From a virus: DNA of 40,157 bases. The stretch lies in IMG/VR virus record IMGVR_UViG_3300006174_000003, positions 1 through 40,157 of that record; one strand, written 5' to 3'. Within the stretch, counting starts at the first letter, position 1. Every line of letters starts with the position of its first letter. The notes below the pieces were generated by a model that made no database searches, had not been told where the DNA came from, and saw only the letters and a list, made by a program, of their open reading frames with translations. Of this stretch, positions 8,199 through 15,721 are shown one piece after another. The position numbers were made by a program, and so were the translations under genes.

Positions 8199-8605
8199 TG
8201 GCGACACCAATACCTGACGACGCCATCGTGCAGGTCAACCGGTACATCTGGAAAGGCTGCATAGGCGTCGTGCAGCACACAGACAAGCAGAAGTTCGGCA
8301 CGGTGCCAAACTACTTCGTCGACCTTACAAGGTACGGCGTACTATGCTTCAAGCACGAGGAGCTAATCGTGCTGACGGATGAGCAGCTTGAGACGGGTGA
8401 GCTGCCGCTTGAGATAGTCGACCCGCACATGGCACTCTTCCAGTTCGAGCTTCGCATGAAGCAGCAGTGGAAGAGACTGATCGACGAGGACATCGAGTTC
8501 CTGCACAAAAGGATTAAGGAGTGTGAAGAAGGTGGCACGTTTACGCACGCAGATCGAGATAGATTACGCGCGACTGCATCTCGCTACGATCTGGGGCTTG
8601 GATAG
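8198..8605 (+). CDS. Hypothetical protein
   Basis: This 135-residue protein is not recognised. The N-terminal 65 residues are beta-rich (DAIVQVNRYIWKG, then GVVQHTDKQKFGTVPNYFV) and could form a small SH3-like barrel. The C-terminal half is helical and charged. The ATG overlaps the TAA of the preceding gene. Its last 74 bases lie under the start of the deaminase gene in another frame. It is conserved in operon position only as far as this window shows; no function is proposed. Confidence 0.7.
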   Translation: MATPIPDDAIVQVNRYIWKGCIGVVQHTDKQKFGTVPNYFVDLTRYGVLCFKHEELIVLTDEQLETGELPLEIVDPHMALFQFELRMKQQWKRLIDEDIEFLHKRIKECEEGGTFTHADRDRLRATASRYDLGLG

Positions 8606-9038
8606 CTCCAGAGACCCGGAGTGGGCCATAGGCGCCATACTCGTACACGAAGACGAGCGACAGGTTAGCATGGGATACAACGGTCTGGTCCGCGGCGTTC
8701 CGGAGATACCCGAGAACTGGGAGAACAGGTACAAGAAGAAACTCGTTGTGCACGCCGAGAGAAACGCAATGATGTTTTCCCAGTTCGATATGAGGGGATC
8801 TACCCTGTACGTGCCGCTTAAGCCGTGTTCGTTCTGTCTCGGCGACGCCGTCAACAACGGGATAAAGCGTGTCGTGTGGCTTAAGGACCCAGCCGGTGGT
8901 GCGTCAGAGGCGTACTACGGCCCGGAGTGGGACGAGTTCGCCAAGCTTGTAGACTGCTGCGAACTACCCATGGACATGCGGTCAGAAATACTCCTAGAGT
9001 CCTACGGGCTTGATGGATCAATAAGAAGGAAACGATAA
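8532..9038 (+). CDS. dCMP deaminase-like (cytidine/deoxycytidylate deaminase family)
   Basis: A zinc-dependent deaminase of about 168 residues. The catalytic HAE motif is in VVHAERNAMMF and the zinc-binding PCxxC is in PLKPCSFCLGDAVNNG, both in the order and spacing of dCMP deaminases. SMGYNGLVRGVPE is the substrate-loop segment of the family. It would convert dCMP to dUMP and so feed the thymidylate synthase-fold enzyme encoded immediately downstream. The start is uncertain. GTG 8523 is only one base from the AAGGAG at 8516-8521, so GTG 8532 (10 bases away) is preferred. The stop overlaps the ATG of the next gene (TAATG). The gene is nested over the last 74 bases of its upstream neighbour. 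Confidence 0.88.
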   Translation: MARLRTQIEIDYARLHLATIWGLDSSRDPEWAIGAILVHEDERQVSMGYNGLVRGVPEIPENWENRYKKKLVVHAERNAMMFSQFDMRGSTLYVPLKPCSFCLGDAVNNGIKRVVWLKDPAGGASEAYYGPEWDEFAKLVDCCELPMDMRSEILLESYGLDGSIRRKR

Positions 9039-9997
9039 TGCTTGGTATGATTGAAGCGGACAGCATGGACGACCTGTACGCAGGTCTGTACAACATAGTG
9101 GCATCTAATGGTATGGACTATTCGCCGAGAGGTAAGGCCTGCATTGAGTTGCGGCCATTCGTATTCCAGATAAACATGCCACAGTACGGGTTATATACCG
9201 GCCGAAGTCGGCGACTTAACTACAGGTTCCTTGCCATAGAGACGCTATGCTACCTGTCTGGTATAAGCGGCAACTTGCACACACAACTCATACTCGATGC
9301 CAACAAGAACATGGCATTCGCCGTCAACCCAGAGACACAACTGTTTGATGGTGCATATGGCCCTGCACTTCGACAGTCTATGGGTGTAGTCATAGACACA
9401 CTCAAGAAGGACCTGTACTCAAGGCAGGCGGTCGCGTCTATATGGTCGTACACGACCGCCAAGTCGCATGTCGCGGGCGACAGCAAGGATGTGCCATGCA
9501 CATGTCTGCTGCAGTTTCTCGTAGAGAAGAACAGGCATGGTGGAAGTGACATGCTGTCCATGAATGTGTACATGCGGAGTAACGACCTCAACTGGGGCTC
9601 GCCGTACGATGTGGCAGCCTTCTGTATCATACAGACGTTTGTTGCTGACATACTCGGCCTTGAGTATGGGTACTACAACCACATGGCCGGCAGCCTGCAC
9701 TTCTACGAGGATGGCAACTCCGATGGTGAGAGGCCACCAACAATAGCGGATCCATCCGTGGAGAGGTGGATACCAGAGTTGCACCTGCCAAGCATAGCTA
9801 ACTGTGACATATCCTCATGGGACGAGATTGAGGATGTGACGCGCGACATGTGCGAGCACATACTCCTGCAGAGAAATGCTGGCGTCGACTGGAAGGATGT
9901 CGAGTTGATCACCAGCAAAGTCCATGGCATACAATTGATGCAGAAGACATTCCAGGACCTTATCCGTTTTAGACACGAGAAGATTGAGAAGCCATGA
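9038..9997 (+). CDS. Thymidylate synthase-fold enzyme (TS / dCMP or dUMP hydroxymethylase family)
   Basis: This 319-residue enzyme transfers a one-carbon unit from methylene-tetrahydrofolate to C5 of a pyrimidine nucleotide. TS-fold landmarks are YGPALR (107-112), RQAVASIW (129-136), the nucleophile C154 in DVPCTCLLQF, RSNDLNWGSPYD (180-191), and H221-x-Y223 in GSLHFYE. The position that is Asn in classical thymidylate synthases (in PFN) is Asp191 here (PYD). Asp at this place is the hallmark of T4-type dCMP hydroxymethylase and is also seen in some phage TS-like proteins. The product could therefore be 5-hydroxymethyl-dCMP, 5-hydroxymethyl-dUMP or dTMP. It lies directly downstream of the deaminase. 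The family assignment is confident; the product is not. Confidence 0.9.
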   Translation: MLGMIEADSMDDLYAGLYNIVASNGMDYSPRGKACIELRPFVFQINMPQYGLYTGRSRRLNYRFLAIETLCYLSGISGNLHTQLILDANKNMAFAVNPETQLFDGAYGPALRQSMGVVIDTLKKDLYSRQAVASIWSYTTAKSHVAGDSKDVPCTCLLQFLVEKNRHGGSDMLSMNVYMRSNDLNWGSPYDVAAFCIIQTFVADILGLEYGYYNHMAGSLHFYEDGNSDGERPPTIADPSVERWIPELHLPSIANCDISSWDEIEDVTRDMCEHILLQRNAGVDWKDVELITSKVHGIQLMQKTFQDLIRFRHEKIEKP

Positions 9998-10521
9998 GAG
10001 AGGCAGATCTGTATGCACCTATAATCAGGGGTGCACACAAGGTGGGTGTCACACTGTGGCACCCACAGGAGTCGTCTGGCAAGGCGCCATTCGACCTTGC
10101 GGGCATTGTGTCTATGACACAGAGTCTTGTGCCAAAGTCAAAAGACGAACCGACTGTCATGGCGTTTGGCCTAGCCGTTGCCGCCGAGGTAAAGCTGGTC
10201 AAAGCCCCGCCACGGATTGAGGGGGAGCCTATTCCGTGGCGTGACTTTCGCCCGCATCAGGTCACCTATCTCAAGGAATACGCCAAGGCAGGTGGCCTAT
10301 CCCTTGCAATGATCTATTACGAGGCGGTAGCAGATCTGGTCTGCTACGTCTTGAAAGGCGAGGAGGACTTCCTGCTGGATCTTCCGTCAACATGCCTAAG
10401 GCATACACACATGAAGTCCGTGTCAGGTGTTGAACCCCTACCTTATTATGAGGGGTGGGAACGTATAGCTTTACTGTGGGCCACTATCCACTCTACTAGA
10501 TCAGGGCCTGATGGCTTCTGA
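9994..10521 (+). CDS. RecU-like Holliday junction resolvase / PD-(D/E)XK nuclease
   Basis: This 175-residue protein has a RecU/Hjc-like catalytic arrangement: D34 in APFDLAG, E65 and K67 in AAEVKLVK, and Q89 after PWRDFRPHQ, followed by GGLSLAMIYYE, which resembles the GG-x-aliphatic strand of RecU. It is expected to cut four-way or branched DNA during phage recombination, or to debranch DNA before packaging. It is the last gene of the left operon and overlaps the TS-like gene by four bases (ATGA). A bidirectional hairpin follows at 10532. RecU proteins are usually somewhat longer, so a more general VRR- or Hjc-type nuclease is possible. Confidence 0.75.
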   Translation: MREADLYAPIIRGAHKVGVTLWHPQESSGKAPFDLAGIVSMTQSLVPKSKDEPTVMAFGLAVAAEVKLVKAPPRIEGEPIPWRDFRPHQVTYLKEYAKAGGLSLAMIYYEAVADLVCYVLKGEEDFLLDLPSTCLRHTHMKSVSGVEPLPYYEGWERIALLWATIHSTRSGPDGF

Positions 10522-10531
10522 AGCAGACAGT

Positions 10532-10557
10532 AGGCCAGGGTTGTTAAATCCTGGCCT
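10532..10557. terminator. Convergent hairpin terminator
   Basis: AGGCCAGG (10532-10539) pairs perfectly with CCTGGCCT (10550-10557) around a 10-base loop, followed by TTCT. It lies between the last plus-strand gene (stop at 10521) and the last minus-strand gene (stop at 10574), so it could stop transcription from both sides. The T tract is weak. A second, imperfect hairpin (CACTC/GAGTG at 10571-10586) follows inside the end of the minus-strand gene. Confidence 0.6.
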
Positions 10558-10573
10558 TCTATCATACCCACAC

Positions 10574-10876
10574 TCAAGCCAGAGTGGGGAAGTTTTCCGT
10601 GATGCACTCGTCGATCAACGGCAGAAGCTGTGCCTGATAGTCGGCATTCTCCCATCCGAGGTCTACCTCGAAACCCATGAAACCCAAATGCACGCGAACA
10701 GCATGCTTCAAATCACCATCTACCTCGGTGGCCAATTGTGTAAGTGTATAGTTCGGGAAGCGCTTCTGGTCTGTAATGACCATAGCATTAACGTACTTCT
10801 TGACGTTCCCAAGTAATACCTCTTCCAGCATTGGGAGCACTGTTCCCTCCACTGTCTTCAATGTATCATTGTTCAT
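10574..10876 (-). CDS. Hypothetical protein at end of structural/lysis operon
   Basis: This 100-residue protein is not recognised. It appears mostly alpha-helical at both ends, with a central beta-prone part (VRVHLGFMGFEVDLGW). A good ribosome site (AGGAG) lies about ten bases upstream of the ATG. It follows the endolysin gene by 13 bases and is the last gene of the minus-strand operon. It has no signal peptide or membrane segment. A role in lysis timing or virion function cannot be judged. Confidence 0.7.
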   Translation of the reverse strand: MNNDTLKTVEGTVLPMLEEVLLGNVKKYVNAMVITDQKRFPNYTLTQLATEVDGDLKHAVRVHLGFMGFEVDLGWENADYQAQLLPLIDECITENFPTLA

Positions 10877-10889
10877 TGTATCTTATCTC

Positions 10890-11432
10890 CTAAGACTGTA
10901 GGTCAAAATACTGGCGAGCCGCATTATCACGATTAAGCCAGCCCCGCAGAAACTGCGCGTCATGCGGGTAGTGTGACGCGAGATATTGGTAGAAACCATC
11001 CATACGTGTGATCTCTGCAAGTGCCATGTTGGCAGGATGCATCGTTGTATGGATTGCATTGCTAAGTGCTGGTGTCCATTGTGTGGTACCATCATTTATA
11101 CCGAACACACCCTTAAGCACACGGATTTCTTCACCAATGCCAGCATTGACAGCTATATTAAAGCTGACACCAGCCATGGGCCATGGCATACCATTACAGT
11201 GGCCAGCGATCCAGTACTTGTCATAGTATATCTCGTCACGTTCGTCGTCCGAGATATTCCTCACAGACTGCAATGGTTGCCCTTGCTCTCTGCGCCATGT
11301 GTCGTATTCCGACTGTATGATACCCTCCATGGTCGGGCCACCATTGTCGCCTGGTACATTGGACCATCCGCCCTCCTCGGGCAGAACGAAGGCCAACGCC
11401 TTCTTGAAGTACGGGTCTGCTATGTTAGCCAA
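10890..11432 (-). CDS. Endolysin, glycoside hydrolase 108 family
   Basis: This 180-residue muramidase cuts peptidoglycan to release progeny. The N-terminal EEGGWSNVPGDNGGPTMEG is the GH108 catalytic motif, with E20 as the likely acid. The C-terminus contains RGWLNRDNAA, which resembles the family's peptidoglycan-binding end. There is no signal peptide, so export needs the holin. The start is probably TTG 11432: the strong GGAGGT lies seven bases before it, while the upstream ATG 11447 overlaps that ribosome site and has none of its own. The gene overlaps the end of the holin gene by eight bases, the usual order in a lysis cassette. Confidence 0.88.
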   Translation of the reverse strand: MANIADPYFKKALAFVLPEEGGWSNVPGDNGGPTMEGIIQSEYDTWRREQGQPLQSVRNISDDERDEIYYDKYWIAGHCNGMPWPMAGVSFNIAVNAGIGEEIRVLKGVFGINDGTTQWTPALSNAIHTTMHPANMALAEITRMDGFYQYLASHYPHDAQFLRGWLNRDNAARQYFDLQS

Positions 11433-11706
11433 CTGGTGTACCTCCATCTGTCGGCGTCGTTGAAGACACCGTCTCTGTTGTGGTGGTTACCGCCGAAGCA
11501 GATGCCACATTACCCACAACATTTGCATTGACAGAGTGGCCAAGCAGCATCAACACTGCACCGGCAAGTGACACTACACCTGCCATTATAGTGCCATATT
11601 TTGATGGCACTATGCCTTGTAAGATCTGCGAGTTTTGCACAACCCATGTCAGGCCGACGACGACTAGACCTAGCCATGTCGCGCCTTTAGGTAATACGGT
11701 CTTCAT
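11425..11706 (-). CDS. Putative holin, two membrane segments
   Basis: This 93-residue protein has two likely membrane segments (about residues 10-26, WLGLVVVGLTWVV, and 38-58, YGTIMAGVVSLAGAVLMLLG) and a Thr/Ser-rich soluble tail. The size, topology and position directly before the endolysin fit a holin that forms the lesion through which the muramidase escapes. The ATG at 11706 is chosen over 11715: GAGGAGG lies nine bases before the former and touches the latter. The gene overlaps the upstream gene by about 20 bases. Confidence 0.75.
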   Translation of the reverse strand: MKTVLPKGATWLGLVVVGLTWVVQNSQILQGIVPSKYGTIMAGVVSLAGAVLMLLGHSVNANVVGNVASASAVTTTTETVSSTTPTDGGTPVG

Positions 11707-12109
11707 CAAATTCATCCTCCTCGTCTTGTTCGTTAAGTTCTAGTTTAAGTTGTTCTGATGTATCCATGGCATTTATAAGTGACCTTATGTTACCATGGTC
11801 TTCATCTAGACCATTTAATTTGTTGATGATCTTCGCATAATGTTCGGCTGTCAACTTCCACATATTGCGTTCTTCAATCAACTTAACTACCTCTGGTGGC
11901 AGTGTGTGATCATCGGGTATGTATATTACACCATCAAATTCTTCGAGACGTTCTTTTATTTCTGACCACTCACTATGAGCCCGCTCACTACGCTCCTGCC
12001 GTTGTTTTTCCGCATCCCTCTTGTCAAGAGATTTGCGCACCTCCTTGGCGATGTATATAAATATGGTGCCTGCTACACCAGCTATCCCCCTCATTACTTC
12101 GACGTCCAA
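11687..12109 (-). CDS. Single-span membrane protein with charged coiled coil and acidic tail
   Basis: This protein of about 140 residues has one N-terminal membrane segment (GIAGVAGTIFIYIAKEV), then a strongly charged helix (KRDAEKQRQERSERAHSEW), a second helical part, and an acidic C-terminus. The topology recalls inner-membrane spanins or holin accessory proteins, and the location is in the lysis region, but no spanin partner with a lipobox was found. The start is uncertain. TTG 12109, eleven bases after GGGAGG, is preferred; ATG 12094, overlapping the upstream stop, is the alternative. A longer frame to 12181 would run through the neighbouring gene. Confidence 0.65.
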   Translation of the reverse strand: MDVEVMRGIAGVAGTIFIYIAKEVRKSLDKRDAEKQRQERSERAHSEWSEIKERLEEFDGVIYIPDDHTLPPEVVKLIEERNMWKLTAEHYAKIINKLNGLDEDHGNIRSLINAMDTSEQLKLELNEQDEEDEFDEDRIT

Positions 12110-12612
12110 GGTATTTTTTTCCTCCCGTGGCTCCAGTATGTCCAAAGACCCATCCCACCGAAAAGGAATATGTAGTACCATGCTAACAATGACTCACGCA
12201 CATTGAGTAAAAGTATCACCCCTGATACTACAAAATACATAGAAACTACGAGTACAATCTCTTTCCTTATACGTGGAAGGTATAGCATGAATGATGATAT
12301 ACCCATAGTTGTTAACAGTATAAGTATACATGTGTACAACTCATCACCAAATACTTGCTTCATACCTAGATACACCATCGGCGATGCACCTTCATGTGCG
12401 AACACAAGTCTATGGATAAGGTTCAACAAGGTGGCCATGACTATTACTACTTCTGGTGTGTCAACATCACCTTTGAACCATAAGAACTTTATCCTTTGTA
12501 CAGTATGTATTTTGAATGCCTGTGTGTTCTTTTCAAGCAGTTCTTTTATGTTTTCTTCAATCATACGTACACGACGTGTATCTCTGTTAATTGTCATACT
12601 GTTCCCTGCCAT
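12094..12612 (-). CDS. Multi-span membrane protein of unknown function
   Basis: This 172-residue protein has a soluble charged N-terminal helix (residues 10-45) and about four hydrophobic segments: VVIVMATLLNLIHRLVF, LYTCILILLTTMGISSF, IVLVVSMYFVVSGVILL and WYYIFLFGGMGLW. It ends in a basic tail. It lies between the tail tip gene and the lysis genes, and could be a second holin, an antiholin or a superinfection protein. The ATG follows AGGAGAGGG and overlaps the end of the tail tip gene by 19 bases. The local DNA is AT-rich compared with the structural genes. Confidence 0.7.
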   Translation of the reverse strand: MAGNSMTINRDTRRVRMIEENIKELLEKNTQAFKIHTVQRIKFLWFKGDVDTPEVVIVMATLLNLIHRLVFAHEGASPMVYLGMKQVFGDELYTCILILLTTMGISSFMLYLPRIRKEIVLVVSMYFVVSGVILLLNVRESLLAWYYIFLFGGMGLWTYWSHGRKKIPWTSK

Positions 12613-15284
12613 TGGTATCCCTCTCCTACGCTTGATATATGACTGTACTGATGCACCTTTATGTACACAGTTGCCTGTGGCGAACCGAAGTCTGTTGTCT
12701 GATCTGCTGCACTGTATGAGTATGTTGGTGACGAGAAACTCGCGCCACGAACAAGTGTCGAGTATGTGCCATCGGTGTATATGCCTATACCATATTGTAT
12801 TGGTTCATCTGCTGCACCTACACTGTATGGATAATACCCATCAAAACGTTTTCTACCGGTCCATGTTATAGTCAGGTTACCTGGTATATCACGTGATCCT
12901 GACAGATTTGCAACCCTGTATGGTCTAAGTTCTGGTGCGTCAAGTGTCACAGTCTGTGGTGTTACACCAGAAAGCGACTGACCAGGAAACACGAACTTGA
13001 CAAGTATATTGCTACCCAGTGCCGGGTCACCGCCGAGAGGTGGTGGGAACAGCACCTGCATGCCAAGCGAGGACTCTACAAGCACGGCTATCTCGCCTGT
13101 CGAGTGTGTCGACATGAACGGGTCAGTGCCACGCTGACCACGTAACAGGTTAGATATTTCGTACGTGTCTCCAGATATGTGTGTCGCAGTCTCAAACTGT
13201 ACTATCTCATTGTTGATCCATAGTGCATTCGTGCCATTTGCCAGGTCTGCCATAGAGCAAGACTCCAACTGTTGGCCAGGTACAGCGAGTGTGATCTGCA
13301 GTGTGTTGGTTGTGTCCATCATCGTGTAGTCGGACCATGTGCCAAGTGCAGACAGGCAATTACCCATAGTCGATGGTATGCCTTTGCTGCCACGGAAATC
13401 ACCATTGCCCAATCCACCTATGTCACCAAATGCACGTTGGTAACTTGTACCACCATCCATAGATATATATACAGTACAGCGTCCAGGTGTAGATGCCTGA
13501 GTCCATGCTGCAGCCAGCCACAGATGCACCTCGTTCTGTTTGGCGATAGTGTCATTAAATGCATTTGACTGGAATGCAAGTGCCATGTTAGTTGAGCCAA
13601 GTGAACCACTTGAACCGTTACCACCTGTCGGCGCACCCTGTATATACTGGAACAATGGTGACCAATCATCAAGTACAAGAGACAACTGTGATATACCTGG
13701 CATAGCCATGTTGCTCTGTATTACTCTTGTTCTCTTGTTGAGACCACCATGTGGTATGAACAATACATCTGATGGTATCAGATCTGAATTCCGTTGTGAT
13801 ACCTCTACACTAAATGAGTCTTGTTCAACCCATGCGGTATAAAGCAGTGACTCTGCAAGTTGTCTGGCGAACGTATCATCCATGACCATTGGGAACGTTA
13901 TCTGTTGAACATTCTGCATGTCACTCTTAGTTGTACGTATCGCCGACTGAGATGCCTGCAGAAAGTTGCGTGCAATTGGGTTCGAGTTCCATTGGAAGTA
14001 TGTCACCTGTACACATGATGGTATTTCCCAATCCTGTTGTCTTTTATATTTAACAGGTATTGTATCACTATCGAGACCACTGCCAGGGCTCCAATTAACC
14101 GCACCAAGATCATCTATAGACAGTGTTCTTGTAGGTGATGCACCACGTGGTATCCACCTAATTAGACCATCTGTCTCTACTATATCGGCGAACAGTGCCA
14201 TAGCCAATGGTTCTACAACAGCTTTACCCATTTGTCTAGTAGGATTAATGTAGCCAAGTATAGCATCTGTTGCAGATGAAAAATCATAGTCAACATGTTT
14301 GCATGTACATGCTGGTGCAGGTGATGCACCGGTAACAACTGTCCAACCTGTCAGTGGTATCTGTGACCATGTGCCACCAGACGCTTGGTACAACTTTGTG
14401 CCACCAACAGTTGCTGCTATTACCCAGTCATCTGTAGCATCATCGAAGTACAACATGTTTGTACCATTGGTATATACAAGGCTACCATTCACATCATGGA
14501 ACGATGTGAATGTATATGCACCATTGGCACCACTTGTACCAGCTGTTGCCATTGTCCATATTGGTGCAGCAAGGCCACACTGTGCGGCAACATCAGTCAT
14601 AATGTCCGCAGAGATTGTACCAAAGCCTGTTGTCTCAAACTGTATATTCGGTAACCTGTTGCCATAGTTGGTCAGGTCTACATTTTCAAATACGACATAT
14701 GCATACCCGCGATATGCAGGACTTGTCTCACCATTTGCGGCGAGTACAGATGTCATGAATGCATCTGGTGTCTGCAACTCATCGCCGAGGTAGATGCCTG
14801 ATATGGTCAGCCCGGCCGATGTGTTCGGCGTCTGTGTGGTGTCATATACGACCTGTTGATTGAACAGTATCTTGTCGATCGACTTCAGAGGGCCACGACC
14901 AACAAGCACAGCGAATGAAGATGTGTATGTGTAGACGGTCGTGTTGTTCGATGGTCCACCCTTGCCACCGCCGCCACCACTCTTGTGCTCTACAAGGTCT
15001 GTTGCCCATATTACCTGCCCGGCTGTGCGTGTGTCCTTCCAGAACCATGGTATGAACGTGCCATATGACGACGAGGTTACCCGTAAGTCATCAAGTTTGC
15101 CGAGTGAGTTAGCCGGCATAGAAGGGGGGAAGAGGAGCCCACCGACTACTGTGCCGATACTCCAGCCCCACATAGCACCTTGGGCGGGGTTGGCCACATC
15201 CACAACAGCCCCTATGGCAGCACCTATCACACCAAAGACTACCGTTGCACCACGTTGGTTTCTTTTGTGTCGTCTTTTTAACAA
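12594..15284 (-). CDS. Tail tip / host-specificity protein (GTA gp15-like, Phage-tail_3 family)
   Basis: This 896-residue protein forms the distal end of the tail and probably contacts the host. The N-terminus has a hydrophobic stretch (VVFGVIGAAIGAVVDV), followed by a Gly-rich section and the characteristic YGNRLPNIQFE motif near residue 210 that marks the GTA TIM-barrel / Phage-tail_3 family. The C-terminal third is beta-rich and includes repeated Thr/Ser/Tyr-rich strands that may bind receptors. It uses a TTG start (15284) after AGAGGAA and overlaps the NlpC/P60 gene by seven bases. The order DUF2460, DUF2163, NlpC/P60, tip protein supports the assignment. Confidence 0.88.
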   Translation of the reverse strand: MLKRRHKRNQRGATVVFGVIGAAIGAVVDVANPAQGAMWGWSIGTVVGGLLFPPSMPANSLGKLDDLRVTSSSYGTFIPWFWKDTRTAGQVIWATDLVEHKSGGGGGKGGPSNNTTVYTYTSSFAVLVGRGPLKSIDKILFNQQVVYDTTQTPNTSAGLTISGIYLGDELQTPDAFMTSVLAANGETSPAYRGYAYVVFENVDLTNYGNRLPNIQFETTGFGTISADIMTDVAAQCGLAAPIWTMATAGTSGANGAYTFTSFHDVNGSLVYTNGTNMLYFDDATDDWVIAATVGGTKLYQASGGTWSQIPLTGWTVVTGASPAPACTCKHVDYDFSSATDAILGYINPTRQMGKAVVEPLAMALFADIVETDGLIRWIPRGASPTRTLSIDDLGAVNWSPGSGLDSDTIPVKYKRQQDWEIPSCVQVTYFQWNSNPIARNFLQASQSAIRTTKSDMQNVQQITFPMVMDDTFARQLAESLLYTAWVEQDSFSVEVSQRNSDLIPSDVLFIPHGGLNKRTRVIQSNMAMPGISQLSLVLDDWSPLFQYIQGAPTGGNGSSGSLGSTNMALAFQSNAFNDTIAKQNEVHLWLAAAWTQASTPGRCTVYISMDGGTSYQRAFGDIGGLGNGDFRGSKGIPSTMGNCLSALGTWSDYTMMDTTNTLQITLAVPGQQLESCSMADLANGTNALWINNEIVQFETATHISGDTYEISNLLRGQRGTDPFMSTHSTGEIAVLVESSLGMQVLFPPPLGGDPALGSNILVKFVFPGQSLSGVTPQTVTLDAPELRPYRVANLSGSRDIPGNLTITWTGRKRFDGYYPYSVGAADEPIQYGIGIYTDGTYSTLVRGASFSSPTYSYSAADQTTDFGSPQATVYIKVHQYSHISSVGEGYQWQGTV

Positions 15285-15721
15285 GTTGATATTCCTCTAA
15301 CCCTGAACACATCTACAATTCTCTTCCGCCACTGTGGTGTTATGTCATGCTCAGAAACTGCATTTGCAGTCTGGTATGAGTGCAACATTTTCTCATTGCC
15401 TGTGTAGAAACCTATGTGCTGTTCTGCACCTGCTATGCTAAATAACATAACATCACCAGGTTTCCACAGGTCACCTTCTACACGATCACACCATGTCTCT
15501 ACCTCTGCACGCATTACACCATTTGGCATGACACGCGAATAGTCTCTCTTGTCATATGTAAAACCCATTACCTCACGAAGCACACATATGATGAGACCAC
15601 AGCAGTCTACACCATCACCATTGTTACGGTCTCTGCCCTTCTTGCGACCTGTGTGATAGAATGGTGTGTACAACCATGTACGTGCCTCTTTGACAATGTC
15701 ATCACCAGTAAACTTGTTCAT
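15278..15721 (-). CDS. NlpC/P60 family peptidase, tail-associated
   Basis: This 147-residue cell-wall peptidase opens the peptidoglycan during DNA entry. The catalytic cysteine is C40 in GVDCCGLI. The histidines are H102 in EQHIGFY and H114 in MLHSYQ, and the KPGDVMLF strand before H102 is typical of the family. It is equivalent to GTA gp14 and sits between the DUF2163 hub protein and the tip protein. The ATG overlaps the upstream stop by four bases (ATGA). No signal peptide is present, as expected for a virion enzyme. Confidence 0.92.
   Translation of the reverse strand: MNKFTGDDIVKEARTWLYTPFYHTGRKKGRDRNNGDGVDCCGLIICVLREVMGFTYDKRDYSRVMPNGVMRAEVETWCDRVEGDLWKPGDVMLFSIAGAEQHIGFYTGNEKMLHSYQTANAVSEHDITPQWRKRIVDVFRVRGISTC

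Noticed and set aside
10511-10816. Plus-strand frame of 101 codons
   Set aside because: It runs over a terminator hairpin and antiparallel to a minus-strand gene that has a good ribosome site.
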